Below the pieces are notes generated by a model. It saw only the letters and a program-made list of their open reading frames with translations, was not told where the DNA came from and made no database searches. The position numbers and the translations under genes are program-made. 64,000 bases of DNA from Rhizophlyctis rosea (Eukaryota > Chytridiomycota > Chytridiomycetes > Rhizophlyctidales > Rhizophlyctidaceae): the NCBI GenBank assembly GCA_027596075.1, contig JADGJC010000095.1:62001-126000 (forward strand). Direction: 5' to 3'. This document shows, piece by piece, positions 23,701 to 34,992 of the stretch (its first letter is position 1; the number at the start of each line of letters is the position of its first letter).

Positions 23701-26647
23701 GCTAGTGAGGAGTCTTGGTCGGGAGGTCGAGAGTTCGCATGCGGCGTTGGAGTCATCGAAGCAGGTTCTGAGTGTAGCTAAGAACGACGAGGTTGAGAAG
23801 TTGCAGAAGGAAGTGAAGGGATGGAAGAAGGAAGTTGACGCTTTGAAGTGGGAGACGAAGGAGCTTTTGGGACGGTTGGGACGGAGTGGACAGGCGGAGG
23901 TTGCCAAGGCGGAGGTTGATGCTGCTCAAAGTATCCTTATCCGTGGACTGAGCCACAACGTTGAAATCGCTCACCGCACCGCAGAGCAAAAAGAAACTCA
24001 AATTGCTTCCATCCAGAACGAGCTTTTATCATCGAAGAAGGACGTCACGTCACTCACCTCCCGGTTGGCGGATGCAAAGAAAGAGGTTGAGGCACTTAAG
24101 TGGGAGATCAAGGAGTTGCTGGCGAGGTTGGGACGCAGTGGGTACCCGATGAGTGAGAATGTGGCCAAGTTCCAGGCTGCACAGGCTTTGGAGGTTGTTG
24201 CGGGGCAGAGTGCGCTTGTTGCGGCTATGGCGAGGGAAGTTGAGGATGCGTACAGGGGGAGGGAGGCGGTTGTTGAGGGGAAGAGGGTGTTGGAGAGGGA
24301 GGTTGAGGAGTTGAGGAAGAGGGAGGTTGTTGTGGAAACTTCGAAGAAGGAGGTTGCCAAGGAAACTCCCAAGATAGTTGATACAGATGCAATTAAGTTT
24401 GCGGAGGCGACTGCTGCGCAGGGTGTTTTGATTCGGTCGCTTGCGGTGGGGTTGGAGGGTGCTGTTGCTGGACGGGTTAGGGCTGAGAAGAAGGTTGAGG
24501 AGTTGGAGAAGAAGGCGAAGGAGACGCCTAAAGCGGTCGAGAAGGTGGAGGCGTCGAAATCAGCGAAGAAGGCGGATGGATCGGTTCATGATGCTGTCAA
24601 AGCTGCGGAAGCTGCTGCTGGTCAAGCCAGTTTAATCAGAAGCCTGGCGAAGGCGGTCGAGGATGCGCATAATGTCAAGCCGGAGGTGAAGGGAGTCGTG
24701 AAGGAAGTTGTTGTGGAACGGGTTGTTGTTAAGGAGGAGAAGGCTAAGCAGAAGGGTGATGTGGATGGTGGTGTTAAGTCTGCGGAAGCGCTTGCGGGCC
24801 AAGCGAGTTTGATTCGGGCGTTGGCGAAGGCTGTGGAAGATGGGCAAAACGGTAAGCCGGACGTGAAGGAAGTGGTTGTGGAAAAGGTTGTTGTTAAGGA
24901 GGTGGAGAAGGTGGGCAAGAAGGTGGAGGCGGATGGCGGTGTAAAGTCGGCTGAGGCTATCGCGGGTCAGGCTAGTTTGATTAGGGCCTTGGCTAAGGCT
25001 GTTGAGGAGGGTCGGGCAACGGGATCGGCTGCACCAGCAGCTGCAGTTGCGAAGGATGCTGTTGTTGAACGCGCTTCGGGAGATGACGCGAAGGCGCAGG
25101 CGGAGGTTGCTGCCTTGAGGGACGAGCTTAAGGCTGTGCGGATGGATCTGGAAGGGGAGATCGCTCGTGCCGATCAGGTGCGACGGATCCGCAAGGTGTT
25201 GGAGGAGGTGTATCTCGAAAGGATTCAAAATTTCGGGAAGAAAGTTGAGGGCGAGAAGAAGGGTCTCGAGGGACAAATCCGGGCCGGTGCGGAGAAGGGT
25301 ACATTGGACTTTTCCAAGCTCCAAGCGGCACAGGCGAGGCTTGATGCTGAGAAGGCTAAGCTTGTAGAGGCTGTCAAGAAGGCCGCTGCCGAGAAGATCG
25401 AAGCGGACAAGAAGCTGGACGAATACCAAGCTCGGATCGTTGAGTACGAAGGCAAAGTCAAGACACTTTCAGTTCAACTCGCAACCGTGTGCGAATCCAC
25501 CGCTTTCCTCGAATCCCAAGTTACCAAACTCACCACCCAAAAGACTACATTGGAAAGAGCCCACGCCGCACTTGAAAACCAGCACAGCGCCCTCCAAAGC
25601 TCTCACGGCCAACTCATGAAAACGCACTCCATCACCCTCCACGAATTGGAAGACGCGAAACGTCACCAACCGACTGCTCAACTCTGGCGCCAAGTTGACG
25701 ACTTGAAGAACCAGCTTCACCTCGCTCGCGGGGAAGTGGAGAACGCCCGGAGTGAGAAGCGGGGCTTAACGGTTCGTGCTGAGGTTGCGGAGCGCAAAAC
25801 GTTGGTTTACAAGAAGCGGGCGGAGGATGCCGCGGAGCAGGTTGAGATGTTGGAGAAGAAGGTTAAGGAGTCTGGGGCGTCAAATGGGGTTGCGGGTGTT
25901 GCTTGGGAGGAGGAAGAGAAGACGAAGGAGTTGTTGAAGAAGGTTGAGGAGTATCGGGCGCAAGTCGAGAGTGCGGAACATCGGTTGGTTGTTTGGAAGC
26001 AGAGGGCGGAGAGGGTTGAGGCTCTTGAGGGTGAGAAGGAGGGAGCGGTGAAGGCGAAGAAGGAGGTTGACGAGGCTTTGGTGCGGGCTGTTGAGGAGAA
26101 GGAGAGTGCCTTGGCGGATATCAAGAAGGTTGTTGAGGAGGCTGAGAGTGCTAAACGGACGCTTGCGGAAAAGGAGGAACGTTTCGGGCAATTGGAGGCG
26201 GATATGTCTGCTATGACTAAGCAGATTGCGGAGTTGGAGGAGCGGTATAAGGGAGATGTCGACCGGGCGAAGGCGGAGCAGGAGACCTTGATTTTGCGGT
26301 CTGCGGCTTTGGAGGCGGAGAAGGAGAAGTTGCGGAGGGAGTGGGATTTGGAGAGGAGGAGGTTGGAGGTTTCTGGGAAGGTGTTTGAGGCGAAGTGGAA
26401 GAGGTGTGAGGAGGAGATTGCGGGTTTGAAGAAGACCATTGAGGGTGGGGAGAAGATGCAGGAGGAGGAGTGTGGGTGTGGGGAGGAGCATCGTCATGCG
26501 CCGGTTGTAGCGAAGGCTGAGGAAATCGTTGATCAGACTCCGCGGGACAGTGCTGTTGCGATGGATGGAGCGGAGAATGGCGCTGGGGAGGGGTCAGCGG
26601 AGGGCGCGAAGAAGAAGAAGAAGAAGAACAAAAAGGGAAAGAAATAA
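20777..26647 (+). CDS. Giant membrane-anchored coiled-coil protein with 11 internal repeats
   Basis: Two exons, 20777-21037 and 21281-26647, join in phase 0 across a 243-nt intron (GTATGC...TCTACAG) to give 1,875 residues. The ATG at 20777 is chosen because the frame's earlier opening is a TTG. A single hydrophobic segment near the N-terminus (AATLVGLAALTASVVALLFG) is followed by a basic patch KKPKRKR, then a Ser/Thr/Pro-rich region, then roughly 1,600 residues of Lys/Glu/Ala-rich heptads typical of long coiled coils. The C-terminus has a CGCGEEH cluster and a lysine-rich end (KKKKKKNKKGKK). One short N-terminal membrane anchor plus a long charged rod recalls p180/kinectin-type ER or organelle tethers; that analogy is architectural only. 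Residues about 625-1330 carry 11 copies of a 25-residue motif (separate entry). Codons are strongly G-rich at third positions compared with neighbouring genes. Confidence 0.9.
22890..25015 (+). repeat. Eleven-copy protein repeat (GYxALVRSLAxxLE motif)
   Basis: Within the coiled-coil gene, a roughly 25-residue motif recurs 11 times with variable spacers of about 30-70 residues. Examples: FEAVAGYTALVRSLAGGLEA, EGTEGYAALVRSLASGLES, AESASGYAALVRSLGREVES, AEAAAGQASLIRSLAKAVED, AEAIAGQASLIRALAKAVEE. Early copies carry Gly-Tyr, later copies Gly-Gln, and the last three are nearly identical to each other, so the array grew by recent duplication at its C-terminal end. Two copies of a second motif, ALKWE-[TI]-KELL-[GA]-RLGRSG, lie between repeats 5 and 7. 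Confidence 0.9.
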
Positions 26648-26991
26648 GGAAGTGGCACTCAGAGTTAGGATGTACTTGATAGATAGGGATGTGATACCAT
26701 TGGCTGGCTGCCTGATTTTGTATTGACGCCGTCCGGCCCGGGAAAGGAATGTTTATTTGTTACATGTAGCTCACTCGATGTCTGAAACTACAGCTGAACC
26801 GCTGCGTATGGTGCATATGCTTGAAAAAGAAACAAAGGATACTGAACAGGACCACTGCGTCAGCAAAGGATCAAGTCCACTTCAAGTGCAAAGACGTGAG
26901 GATGTTTTTTGTGAATGTTTTGTAGGGGTTCCCCGCCATGAAAAAAATTGGCGGACAAACATTAGCAAATGGAGTGGGGCATCACTAAAAA
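26648..26991. other. 3' flank between the coiled-coil gene and tRNA-Gly
   Basis: Presumed 3' UTR and spacer. A small stem can be drawn near 26929-26955 (CCCCGCCA and TTGGCGG); no gene seen. Confidence 0.4.
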
Positions 26992-27063
26992 TGCAACGAC
27001 CGGGATTCGAACCCGGGCCGCTTGCTTGGAAGGCAAGCATGTTAACCACTACACTATCGTTGC
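26992..27063 (-). tRNA. trnG-TCC: tRNA-Gly (anticodon TCC), copy 1
   Basis: A 72-nt minus-strand cloverleaf. The acceptor GCAACGA pairs with TCGTTGC, discriminator A. The anticodon stem CTTGC/GCAAG closes loop CTTCCAA, so the anticodon is TCC. The T-arm is CCGGG-TTCGAAT-CCCGG. No intron and no encoded CCA. Compared with the second copy at 42099 it differs in one compensating acceptor pair and two unpaired bases. Confidence 0.97.
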
Positions 27064-29206
27064 TCATGTGACTTTATGCGCTAAACACCTCTATACTCTT
27101 TGTCAAATGTTGGTCGGAAGCTTTCAGGATTCCATCATCCCACGCAATTCACTACAAAGGATCATACTGGTCCTACGCAAAGTCCTGTAGTACCAACATT
27201 CTGTGCTGCATTTCAGCTGATTTTGTTCGATAGTGTCGATATGAATGACCTATGGAATTATAGCGCAACCTGTAAAGTCGATCTGTGTCTTCTGCGAGCA
27301 CCCGCTGCATGGAGATGTGTCCCAAGGGTAACCTCCGGCCAGTTCTCCCGCGGTGTGCTGTTGTGCAATTATTGATAAGTTTGATATAGCCACCCTAGAT
27401 TCGAATAAAAGGGAAGTTAAAGCGACGAACGGCCGCAAATGGTAGTTGCTAATCGTTAACCACTCAAATCGGCACTTCTGCCCCCCCTTCAGGTTAAGGT
27501 TTGGCTGACTTAAATGTGTTCAAGAGGATGACCAAGGTCGATGGGCAAGGTGCAGAGGGCGTCCCGCTTAGGCATTGGCATTGACGGAAACAATGGGGTG
27601 GGTGCCGACCTCCCGAATTAGGGCGTAGTTTGCAGATCAATGCAATGGCTGCAATGACACAAGAAGCGAATGTGCAGATAGGTTCAAGAAAGGGCGCGAC
27701 CGCTTGGAAAGGCAAGCAAGGACCGCAGCTCCTCCTGCCTCTGAATGAGCCGGGATCGATATCAGCGATGAGACTTGGGTACGTGAGCGATCTGTTGGAT
27801 GTCAAAAAGACACCAAATCAACAAAGAAACACAAAAAGGAAATTCATCAAAATGCCCTCAAAGACGCGAATGCTGCGGTTATTCAGCATTGGCCTTTGAA
27901 CCAGCAGACTGCCGAGTCTTACGTTGATTTGTTTCCAAGTTTTCCAACATCCCCTGCTTGGGGACACCAAGGCAAATTGCTGAGATCCACATGCAAGAGT
28001 AGAAAGCGTCGCTGCTCAGCAGTGGCATGATACGTACCAATCAAGTCGTCCAGAATGTCTCGTAAAGTTCAAAACTTATCGATCTGATCCCGAACCTGAC
28101 GTCATGTTGCTTCCTTTTGAGGGAGTCAGCTGTTTTTGGGAATCTGTTCATCGTGCTTGCTGCCGTAGTTAGACTGATGAACAAGTGCGAAAAAGGATAT
28201 ATGATTACAGGAAGTCTTTTCATGTCGAAGGATCCTTGGGGTGCTCCTTCTTCGTCTGCAGATCCGGTCCGACTACCGTCGTTCAAGTTGTTTGGTTACC
28301 CTTGATTGTCCATAAAGGCAAACCTTGGACTTTGCAGCGAAGCAGCCGAATCATTCGACCAATCTCCTCCGTGAATATAGTTGGTCAGTGTCGGACAGTA
28401 ACGGTCAAGTACCTCATCCTGCATAATGCTCGCAACTTCCATTTACTTACTGTTATTTTCTTTTTGGATTCAAGACGGCGTAGAACGCAAGCTCACGCAC
28501 GCAGGTCACTTGTCACTTGCGACATTTATGAGAGAACGGCACAAATCTGGAAGAGCTCCACCATGTTCGACAAACATCGACGTATCGTACTCGAACCTAC
28601 CGTGTCATATCGCGGGAAACAGTCAGCTTTTTTGCTGATCTCATCAAGTACAACTTTTTCAGTTTCCATGTCTCTACCGATTGATCACCGATGGGCAGGC
28701 AGGGCACATCATGCCGCCGTGCATCGATGAGACAACAACTTCGGACGTGCAGCAAAGATGTTTAGAGCGTGACATTACCCACACTCCAATACAGCAACCG
28801 CCAATCACAATTGCTTCTTTTGCTCACTCGCCTGGTATGCACGAAAGATGAACCAACTTTGATGTCTTGCAGAATCTACACGAACATTATGCCCGCCGCA
28901 TCGAGCAAAATCCACGAGCAAAAATCGAAAGTACCAGGGAAGCATGAAATTATGGGACTCGATATCACCTTGAAGATGACTATCTGAATCCCAAGTGCGC
29001 CATTGCAGATGCAACTCAACCTGGTTTACTAGATAGCAGAATTATATATTTCCAGATTACGATACAACAAATATAACCAAAAGACTACATCATCNNNNNN
29101 NNNNTTTTCAATTTTAATTAACAAAAAAATAAACAAAAACACTACAAAAACGAAGGGTTTTGTAATACCCCCCCCCCCCCCCCCCCCCCCCCTAACAACA
29201 GTCCCC
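27064..29206. other. Gene-poor tract with a small assembly gap
   Basis: No complete gene recognised. A minus-strand stretch near 28560-28690 reads protein-like (for example METEKVVLDEISKKADCFPR) but meets stops. The right end, 29095-29206, is the 3' flank of the GT4 gene and carries a 10-base gap and a poly(C) run. Confidence 0.4.
29095..29192. other. 10-base assembly gap and 25-nt poly(C) run
   Basis: N at 29095-29104 is followed by A/T-rich sequence and then 25 C at 29168-29192, 15 nt beyond the GT4 stop codon. On the sense strand of that gene the run is poly(G), probably in its 3' UTR. Confidence 0.9.
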
Positions 29207-30967
29207 TTACGCACTCTGCGCAACACCCTTCCTCACCCTTTCACACCCCCTCATCCACCTCTCGTACCCCTCCCACTCAATCCCCCTAACATACTCCACC
29301 GCCTTCCTCCGCCCTTCCTCTCTAACCCTCTCATAAACCTCCTTATCCCCAAGAACCTCCTCAATAGCACCCTGCCACGTACGCAGTATCTCCTCATCTT
29401 GTTCAGGCACTTTGTAATCCACCATAAACCTTTCAACGAGTGTGGGATCTTCTTCGCGTTCGCCGGTGAACTTGTTAACGGGGAGGATGTAAGGGACGGA
29501 AAGGTGGGCTTCGGGCAGTCCGCCGGCGTCGGAGGATAGGACGGGTATTCCGCGGAGGAGGGATTCAAGGACTACGAGGCCGAAGGCTTCGAACCAGAGT
29601 GAGGGGGCGAGCAGTATGCGTGTGCGGGCGAAGACGTTGTCGATGTTTTTTTGTGGGGGGATTATGGTTACGTTTGGGAGGGCGCGAAATTGGGAGAGGA
29701 TGTAGGGTGTTGTTGACCAGGATGCTACTACCAAGAATTTCTGATGCGGATTACGCGATGCGAGGGCGTGGACTATGGGGAAGCCTTTGTGGACTCCCGG
29801 GTTGATGGCGGTTATGTATTCTGCGGCGTGGTTGTCGTAGTAGGGGAGGGAGGTGATGTCGTCGCCGTAGATTAGGGGGTGGTTGGGGAGGGAGGTTGGG
29901 TAAAGGGAGCCGTGGGTTATGAAGTATTGGCGGACGGCTTCGCTTACGGCCCAGAGGCCTTCGACGTCGCGGAGGCGTTGCCAGCAGGGGCGGGATTGGT
30001 ATGGTTCTGTGAGGGAGCATGCGTTAGTCATCGAGAAGCAAGCAGTAATGACCCAGGCCCATGCATGAATACTCACTCTCATCCACCTCCTTAAACCCAC
30101 TCCGCGGCATAAAAGGCCCAAACGGCAAATTCTCACAATCATGCACAATGAAGATTCGTGTAACATCCAACCCCCTCCCCGCCTCCCCATCCATCGTAGC
30201 CTTCAAACTAGCCTGATCATTCATAATAACATGACTAGGTCCAAACTCCCCAATCTCCCTCCGTACAAACTCTTCCCTAACCCTAAACGCCGCGTCAAAT
30301 TCCGTTTCCACGCCCTCTAGGAATCCGGCCTCGGCGGCGACCACTTCAGGACGGGCGAAGATTGATTTGTAGTCGTCGACGTTGAGCGCGACGAAGGACA
30401 TGGAGTTGTATGTAAAGCGGTAGACTCGGCAAGGAGAGTTGGGGAGGAAGTAGAGAGGGGGGTCGACGGTGTGCGGGAGGGATGTGAGGTCGGTGTGGAA
30501 GACGAAGGCGAGCATTTTTATGGTGTGGCCGGTGGAGAGGAGGGCGCGGGCGAACGACATGTTTGCGCGGTAGCCGCCTGTGGGAGGTTGGGGGGTTAGT
30601 TTGGGGGGGTTTGAGTGGAGTGGGGTGGAAGGGAGGGGGATAATGCACATACCACTACTTGCGTATAATCCGTGAGCACTTTGGATGTAGAATACTTTCA
30701 TGGGGCTTTCGGTCATTTCGACCGGCAGCTTGGGTGCGTTGAGTGTTGACGAGAAGGCGACGGCATCGGTTTTTGTTGTTAGGTCGGTTTTGATGGGGTC
30801 GCTCTGGGTGATTGTAAATAGTGGGTGGGGTTAGATTGGATTGGGCTTGATTGACCATGAGGGGATGGCATTACCTTGAGATGTAACCGGATTGGAGTGT
30901 ACATCTTGGGTTCGGCGAGGGTGGGTATTGTTGTGGTGACGGTTTTTGCGATGGTAGCGGTGGCCAT
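29207..30967 (-). CDS. GT4-family glycosyltransferase
   Basis: Four exons: 30875-30967, 30653-30803, 30077-30577, 29207-30006. All introns (71, 75 and 70 nt) are GT-AG and in phase, giving 514 residues. The GT-B fold is recognised from the N-terminal MKVFYIQSAHGLYASSGGYR with ALLSTGH, and from the C-terminal nucleotide-sugar site LLAPSLWFEAFGLVVLESLL, whose EAFGLVVLE is the E-x7-E motif of GT4 retaining transferases; GIPVLSSDAGGLPEA completes it. No signal peptide or membrane span is seen, so a cytosolic enzyme is likely. Donor and acceptor are unknown: GT4 covers sucrose, trehalose, glycogen-like and glycolipid synthases, and nothing here singles one out. The ATG at 30967 is the first in frame and gives a 31-residue first exon. 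Confidence 0.9.
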
Positions 30968-32207
30968 TTGGGTATGCTGATGGTATGCGTGTGTGTGTAA
31001 AGTGTGTGTGTGGGTGTTGTGATGAGTGGTTTTTGTTTGATGTGGAAATGTACACGTGTGTAATGAAAGTAGCCAAGTACAAAATCTAACTCTACAAGTG
31101 CCCTGCGTTACGAGGAGGAAGCGGTAGATGGGAAATGGCGAACCGGGCAGAGTCGTGTTGGTGTGAAGGGGTTGCGGGCTGGGGTATATATGATTTGATG
31201 AAGAGTGAATGAAACAGATGTTTCAAAAAGACGCGTTTGAGTATATGTGTTTACAATGGAATGGGGTGGAACCCTGAGCAAGTTTGTGAAACGGTGCGAC
31301 GGATAACGTGAGAATGAGAAAGAAAGATGGGGGGAGAAGGTCGGGTGTGCCTGTAGGCGAAAGTTGGGACGCTTAGCTGTTGAACATTTTGGGAGACCGG
31401 AGGGGGTGAGGTGTTTATCAAGAAAAAATTTGGTGCTGGATCGCATTGTGGATCGCATCATACAAAGGATGTTGTTGAAAGGTTGTCCATTACGGAATGC
31501 GGGAGGGGCCTCCCCTGAAGGGCGAGAAGGGCTCACTGGGCTCGTTTGGGTTCTAGGAGCATGGCTGGGCGGGACTGGGGCTGGGGCGAGGATTATGACG
31601 ACTGCCGCACTACTTGACAGGAGCCAAGGACAGGATCTACTACAGTAAAGCTGGCAGTGCAGAAAATGGTTACACGTCGGAGAAAGTGTTGTACAAAGTT
31701 CCTGCTAGCCCCACAGAGCGTCTTCATCTTGCATGCCCACTCAAACTGGGTAATGTTTGGAAGGATCTATTCGAATATGACGAACTCATTTTTCACATGC
31801 GCGGACAATGTCTCTGTGCCCTCCCCCGATACGGGGTGTATGAATGAAGTGATGCCATCATCATGGGCACCGAAATTGTCTCCGATTTTGGGGTAACGGT
31901 GCCAAGAGTTGGGAACGTGTGCTTGAGCCACTCAACTGCTTTGAAGGGCTACCATCTAGCACTGGAAAGTCCAAGGAGTTCGTCCTGGTTTGCTCCTTTG
32001 GTCAGCGCTGCCTTGCTTAGTTTGCTTCTGGGTGCCCAATCGTTGAACCCTTCACAATTTTCGCACTTACACAGCCTTGATGTGGACAAAAGCTTTCGCT
32101 TAACAGCCTTTCACGGCCACGAATGTTCGGGAAGATGGCGGAAAAGATGCAAGAAGGTGCCCATTGCGTGATACGGCGGTGTGGGGCCGGATAAAGTGTA
32201 TGAAGGA

Positions 32208-33300
32208 TCAGCTTCTGGCATGTTCAATGATCCATTGACCCAATGCATCCAGGACCGGAGGGTTGGGATCCATCTTCCGACATTTAGATGCGAGGTTGCG
32301 AATGTCGCATTGTGCTTGCCGGGACGTGGTTCCGGCGGTGACTTCACTTTCCATCCATTGCAATGCTGTAATGCCTACCGGTACGCCTTTACGTTGTGCT
32401 TGTCGATGGGGATCCATGATGTTCGATGGGGTGTGGACCGTGTGGATGTGGGCCAATGTGGCTTGGAGCACGCGTTTCTTCGTGGGAAATTGGGGCTGAG
32501 TAAGCCAGATTGTTGGTTGGGGCAGTGTAACACGGGCGTCACCACCCAGCACTTCTATTGCACGCTTGCTGTAATTGTGCTGAACGTTGGCCGATCAACC
32601 AGTAGAAGCGGATCGGCAAATCGACCTCACGCTGACGAAGCACGGTCGTACCCCGTTAGTTACCCGCAATTGGGAACAGGTTCCCGATATCATTGTTTGT
32701 TAGTCCGATGATGAGCGCATGAATATCAACTTCTGTCTTGCTGTCTCACGGTGCTCTAACATCATCGTTGCGTGGGATGGGTAACAAACGCGTGTTGGCG
32801 TTTGGCGGAGAGTTGCACGATCTTACCGATTGTTCGGCGCGACATGTCGTGGGTTGTCTCCCTCCTCACCCGGCGGTGGTTATCGGGTTGCTGCCGGTAG
32901 TTCCGCCGGCGGATATATATGCGCTCTTGCAACCGCTGGGCAGCTGCGGGGGTCAACACAGGTAAGAGTAAATGCACCCACCCGATCGGGGTCGGGCTAC
33001 CATTACTACCATTGCTTTGACATAACAGAAGCCCAATGGATTCGCACACACAAAATCTTTAGGTAGTGTAGATAGATACTTACATTCCAATGCAAGTCGC
33101 ACAACTGCACAAGGTTACGTTCATGGCTCATAGTGCTCAGAGTGCTCAGTATGGCTCTCCCTCCCCGCCACCGCACCCCTGCCTTGCACACATTTCATTT
33201 GCAACCCTCGACGGTATCCAAATGGATGGGTAACGTGGTTGCGTCAATGCATCCTCATCGGCCATCCCATTTTGACATGTGCCAGATGTGCCCACCGTGC
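32208..33300 (-). pseudogene. Possible DNA-transposon transposase relic
   Basis: Minus-strand frames in this interval include GCIDATTLPIHLDTVEG (near 33240, interrupted by stops on both sides), a segment with SRRTIGKIVQLSAKRQHAF (near 32830), and an open stretch to 32208 with HRQAQRKGVPVGITALQWME. The first phrase resembles the GxIDGTHxxI catalytic block of PIF/Harbinger-type DDE transposases. The frames are shifted and contain stops, so any element is dead. The assignment rests on one short motif. Confidence 0.25.
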
Positions 33301-33460
33301 TACCTATGTACCTATGTCGCATTCTCAATGCGAAGTGATCGGCAGTGTTGACGTATTGAAGTTGTTGTACCACACTCATAAGGTGCAAGTGTGCAAAAAC
33401 TGCGCCACAAAAATAATTTCAGTATAGACGCGTCTGCTTACCGTAATCAGCCAATGATTG

Positions 33461-33720
33461 GTCAATGTAGAGCACACTTCCCATTTTGGGAATCGATTAC
33501 GTCAATGTAGGCACACTTTCCTTTTTAGGTGGGGGTTCTCGCAGTCCAAGCCACGCGGATTTGAAGGCACAGTCAAGATTAATTGTTGTGCATGAGTGTG
33601 GCACAACTCAAATGTAGCACTCGTGGTACAACTGAAAATCATAATCAGCCACTCGGGCTGGCGCCCTCGTGTCCTATAAATCACTGGTTTTCAGTTGCAC
33701 CACAGGAGCAGCGCTACATT
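33461..33720. repeat. Imperfect foldback with a neighbouring direct repeat
   Basis: The left arm at 33611-33641 (AATGTAGC...GTGGTACAACTGAAAA) pairs imperfectly with the right arm at 33682-33720 (TTTTCAGTTGCACCAC...GCTACATT), with about 40 nt between. Just upstream, GTCAATGTAG(A)GCACACTT occurs twice (33461 and 33501). This arrangement resembles a MITE-like foldback or the end of a DNA transposon. Confidence 0.5.
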
Positions 33721-34268
33721 TAGCATTTGTAGTCATTGACACGATCATACAGTCATACGTCATTGGGATGACCCTTATCCAAGCCTCACCCAGCCTCACA
33801 CCTCCGGGGGCTCCGAGGGCTTGGGCCAATGACTCAAATGGCTTTGTGAACCCCCGTAGCCAGAATGGGCCATATGAGAACGACCCTTTTGGCGGCACAG
33901 TGACACCGTCGTTGGCCCGGATGCCTACCCCGGTTTTGGCTTTCCCAAGGCAATCTTCAATTTCACTATGCCTATTGTTGCATGGGTGCAGGTCGCTCCC
34001 AATTAACAACAGTTTGATAGGTGCGCACTTCATATTGCGCTTTTTGTGCCCGACAGGCAGCTGGTGGCAAGCGGACGTTCGATATTGTTTTTTTGGGTGT
34101 AATCCTTTGAACCGGCCTTTCTCCCTCGTCCACGTGAATCGACTCTTCTCAACTCCTAATCCTTTTCGTGTTTCGCGCTTCCTCGAGTATGACGCCCTCC
34201 TGCATCCAATCGGTGGTTTCTACATCCGCCACTGCTCATCGAAGATGTCACTCGGTCGCCCAACACCA

Positions 34269-34303
34269 GTCAGTATGCCGTAGTGGTCCACAGGGTTAGA
34301 CTT
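34269..34303 (+). pseudogene. Decayed 5' half of a tRNA-Ser gene
   Basis: GTCAGTATGCCGTAGTGGTC and the following GGTTAGACTT align base for base with the first 35 nt of the intact tRNA-Ser that begins 99 nt downstream, with about seven mismatches. The similarity ends at the anticodon loop. It has no 3' half, so it cannot be functional. Confidence 0.7.
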
Positions 34304-34367
34304 CCGTCCACGACAGATACTCCTCTACATTGTATATATACTAAAATCTTTTAAAAGTCAACAACTC

Positions 34368-34450
34368 GTCGGCATGCCACAGTGGTCTACTGGGTCAGAC
34401 TTGAAATCTGATGGTCTCTGACCTCGCAGGTTCGAACCCTGCTGCCGACG
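34368..34450 (+). tRNA. trnS-TGA: tRNA-Ser (anticodon TGA)
   Basis: An 83-nt class II tRNA. The acceptor GTCGGCA pairs with TGCCGAC, discriminator G. The anticodon stem TCAGA/TCTGA closes loop CTTGAAA, giving TGA. The long variable arm TGGTCTCTGACCTC is typical of tRNA-Ser. The T-arm is GCAGG-TTCGAAC-CCTGC. No intron, no encoded CCA. Confidence 0.97.
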
Positions 34451-34520
34451 CTTCGAAGTATGTGTCAAAACGTTTTGGTCAGCCACCGTTTTGCCGCTGG
34501 CTGTTATTGCGTTCGGTGAA

Positions 34521-34992
34521 TCAATTCATGGCGAATTGGCAATGTATTCGGGGCTTTCTGATGCGCAGAATATAGTCATCGTCGATACAGACAAGATTGA
34601 GTTCCTTTCGGTGCAACGTCTCCAGGCTGTTTTGTGTTGTTCTTGTTTTTGCTCGTATGTGGTTATTGCATTTCATGAATCGGTCGTCAACCTCGAGGTA
34701 TGAATGCATTTGAAGCTCTCTGGCCTTCATTACGCATTGAAAAGCTTTGTCATCAACCCGATCCAATTCTTTTGCTGCGACGGAAATTGTAAAGTGTGGC
34801 TCTCTTCACCTCATAACGTTCATGAATTTGTCACCAACTTCAGTGTCGTGATTAGCAGGTGCTCCTTGTCCCCGCAGGCACATTTCTTGTTCCTGTTTCT
34901 CGCATGACCCGTCCGTGTTATGGGGAATGTTGAAAAAACTGCCAAGTGTCAATCTGAATGGGCTCGTTGAAGGAAGGTGGATGTGTGGCTAA
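34521..34992 (-). pseudogene. Unrecognised coding frame broken by one in-frame TGA
   Basis: A single minus-strand frame runs from about 34992 to a stop at 34521 and is interrupted only by a TGA at 34806-34808. Upstream of the TGA it includes LTLGSFFNIPHNTDGSCEKQ and EVGDKFMNVMR; downstream, AAKELDRVDDKAFQCVMKAR and KELNLVCIDDDYILRIRKP. Around 155 codons with one stop is unlikely by chance. No domain is recognised. It could be a pseudogene or, if a short intron removes the TGA (a GTGAAG donor overlaps it), a live exon pair. Confidence 0.4.

Larger units (their letters stand above)
30968..34268. other. Gene-poor tract with TG-rich repeat, transposon-like debris and a foldback
   Basis: Near 30985-31020 is a short TG-rich simple repeat upstream of the GT4 start. 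From about 32200 to 33450 the minus strand has broken protein-like frames (separate entry). A foldback and a direct repeat lie at 33461-33720. No intact gene recognised. Confidence 0.4.

Noticed and set aside
24632..25429. 265-codon open frame on the minus strand
   Set aside because: It is antisense to the coiled-coil gene; its Leu/Arg-rich product is the mirror of Lys/Glu/Ala codons. The same holds for the other long minus-strand frames between 22200 and 26500.
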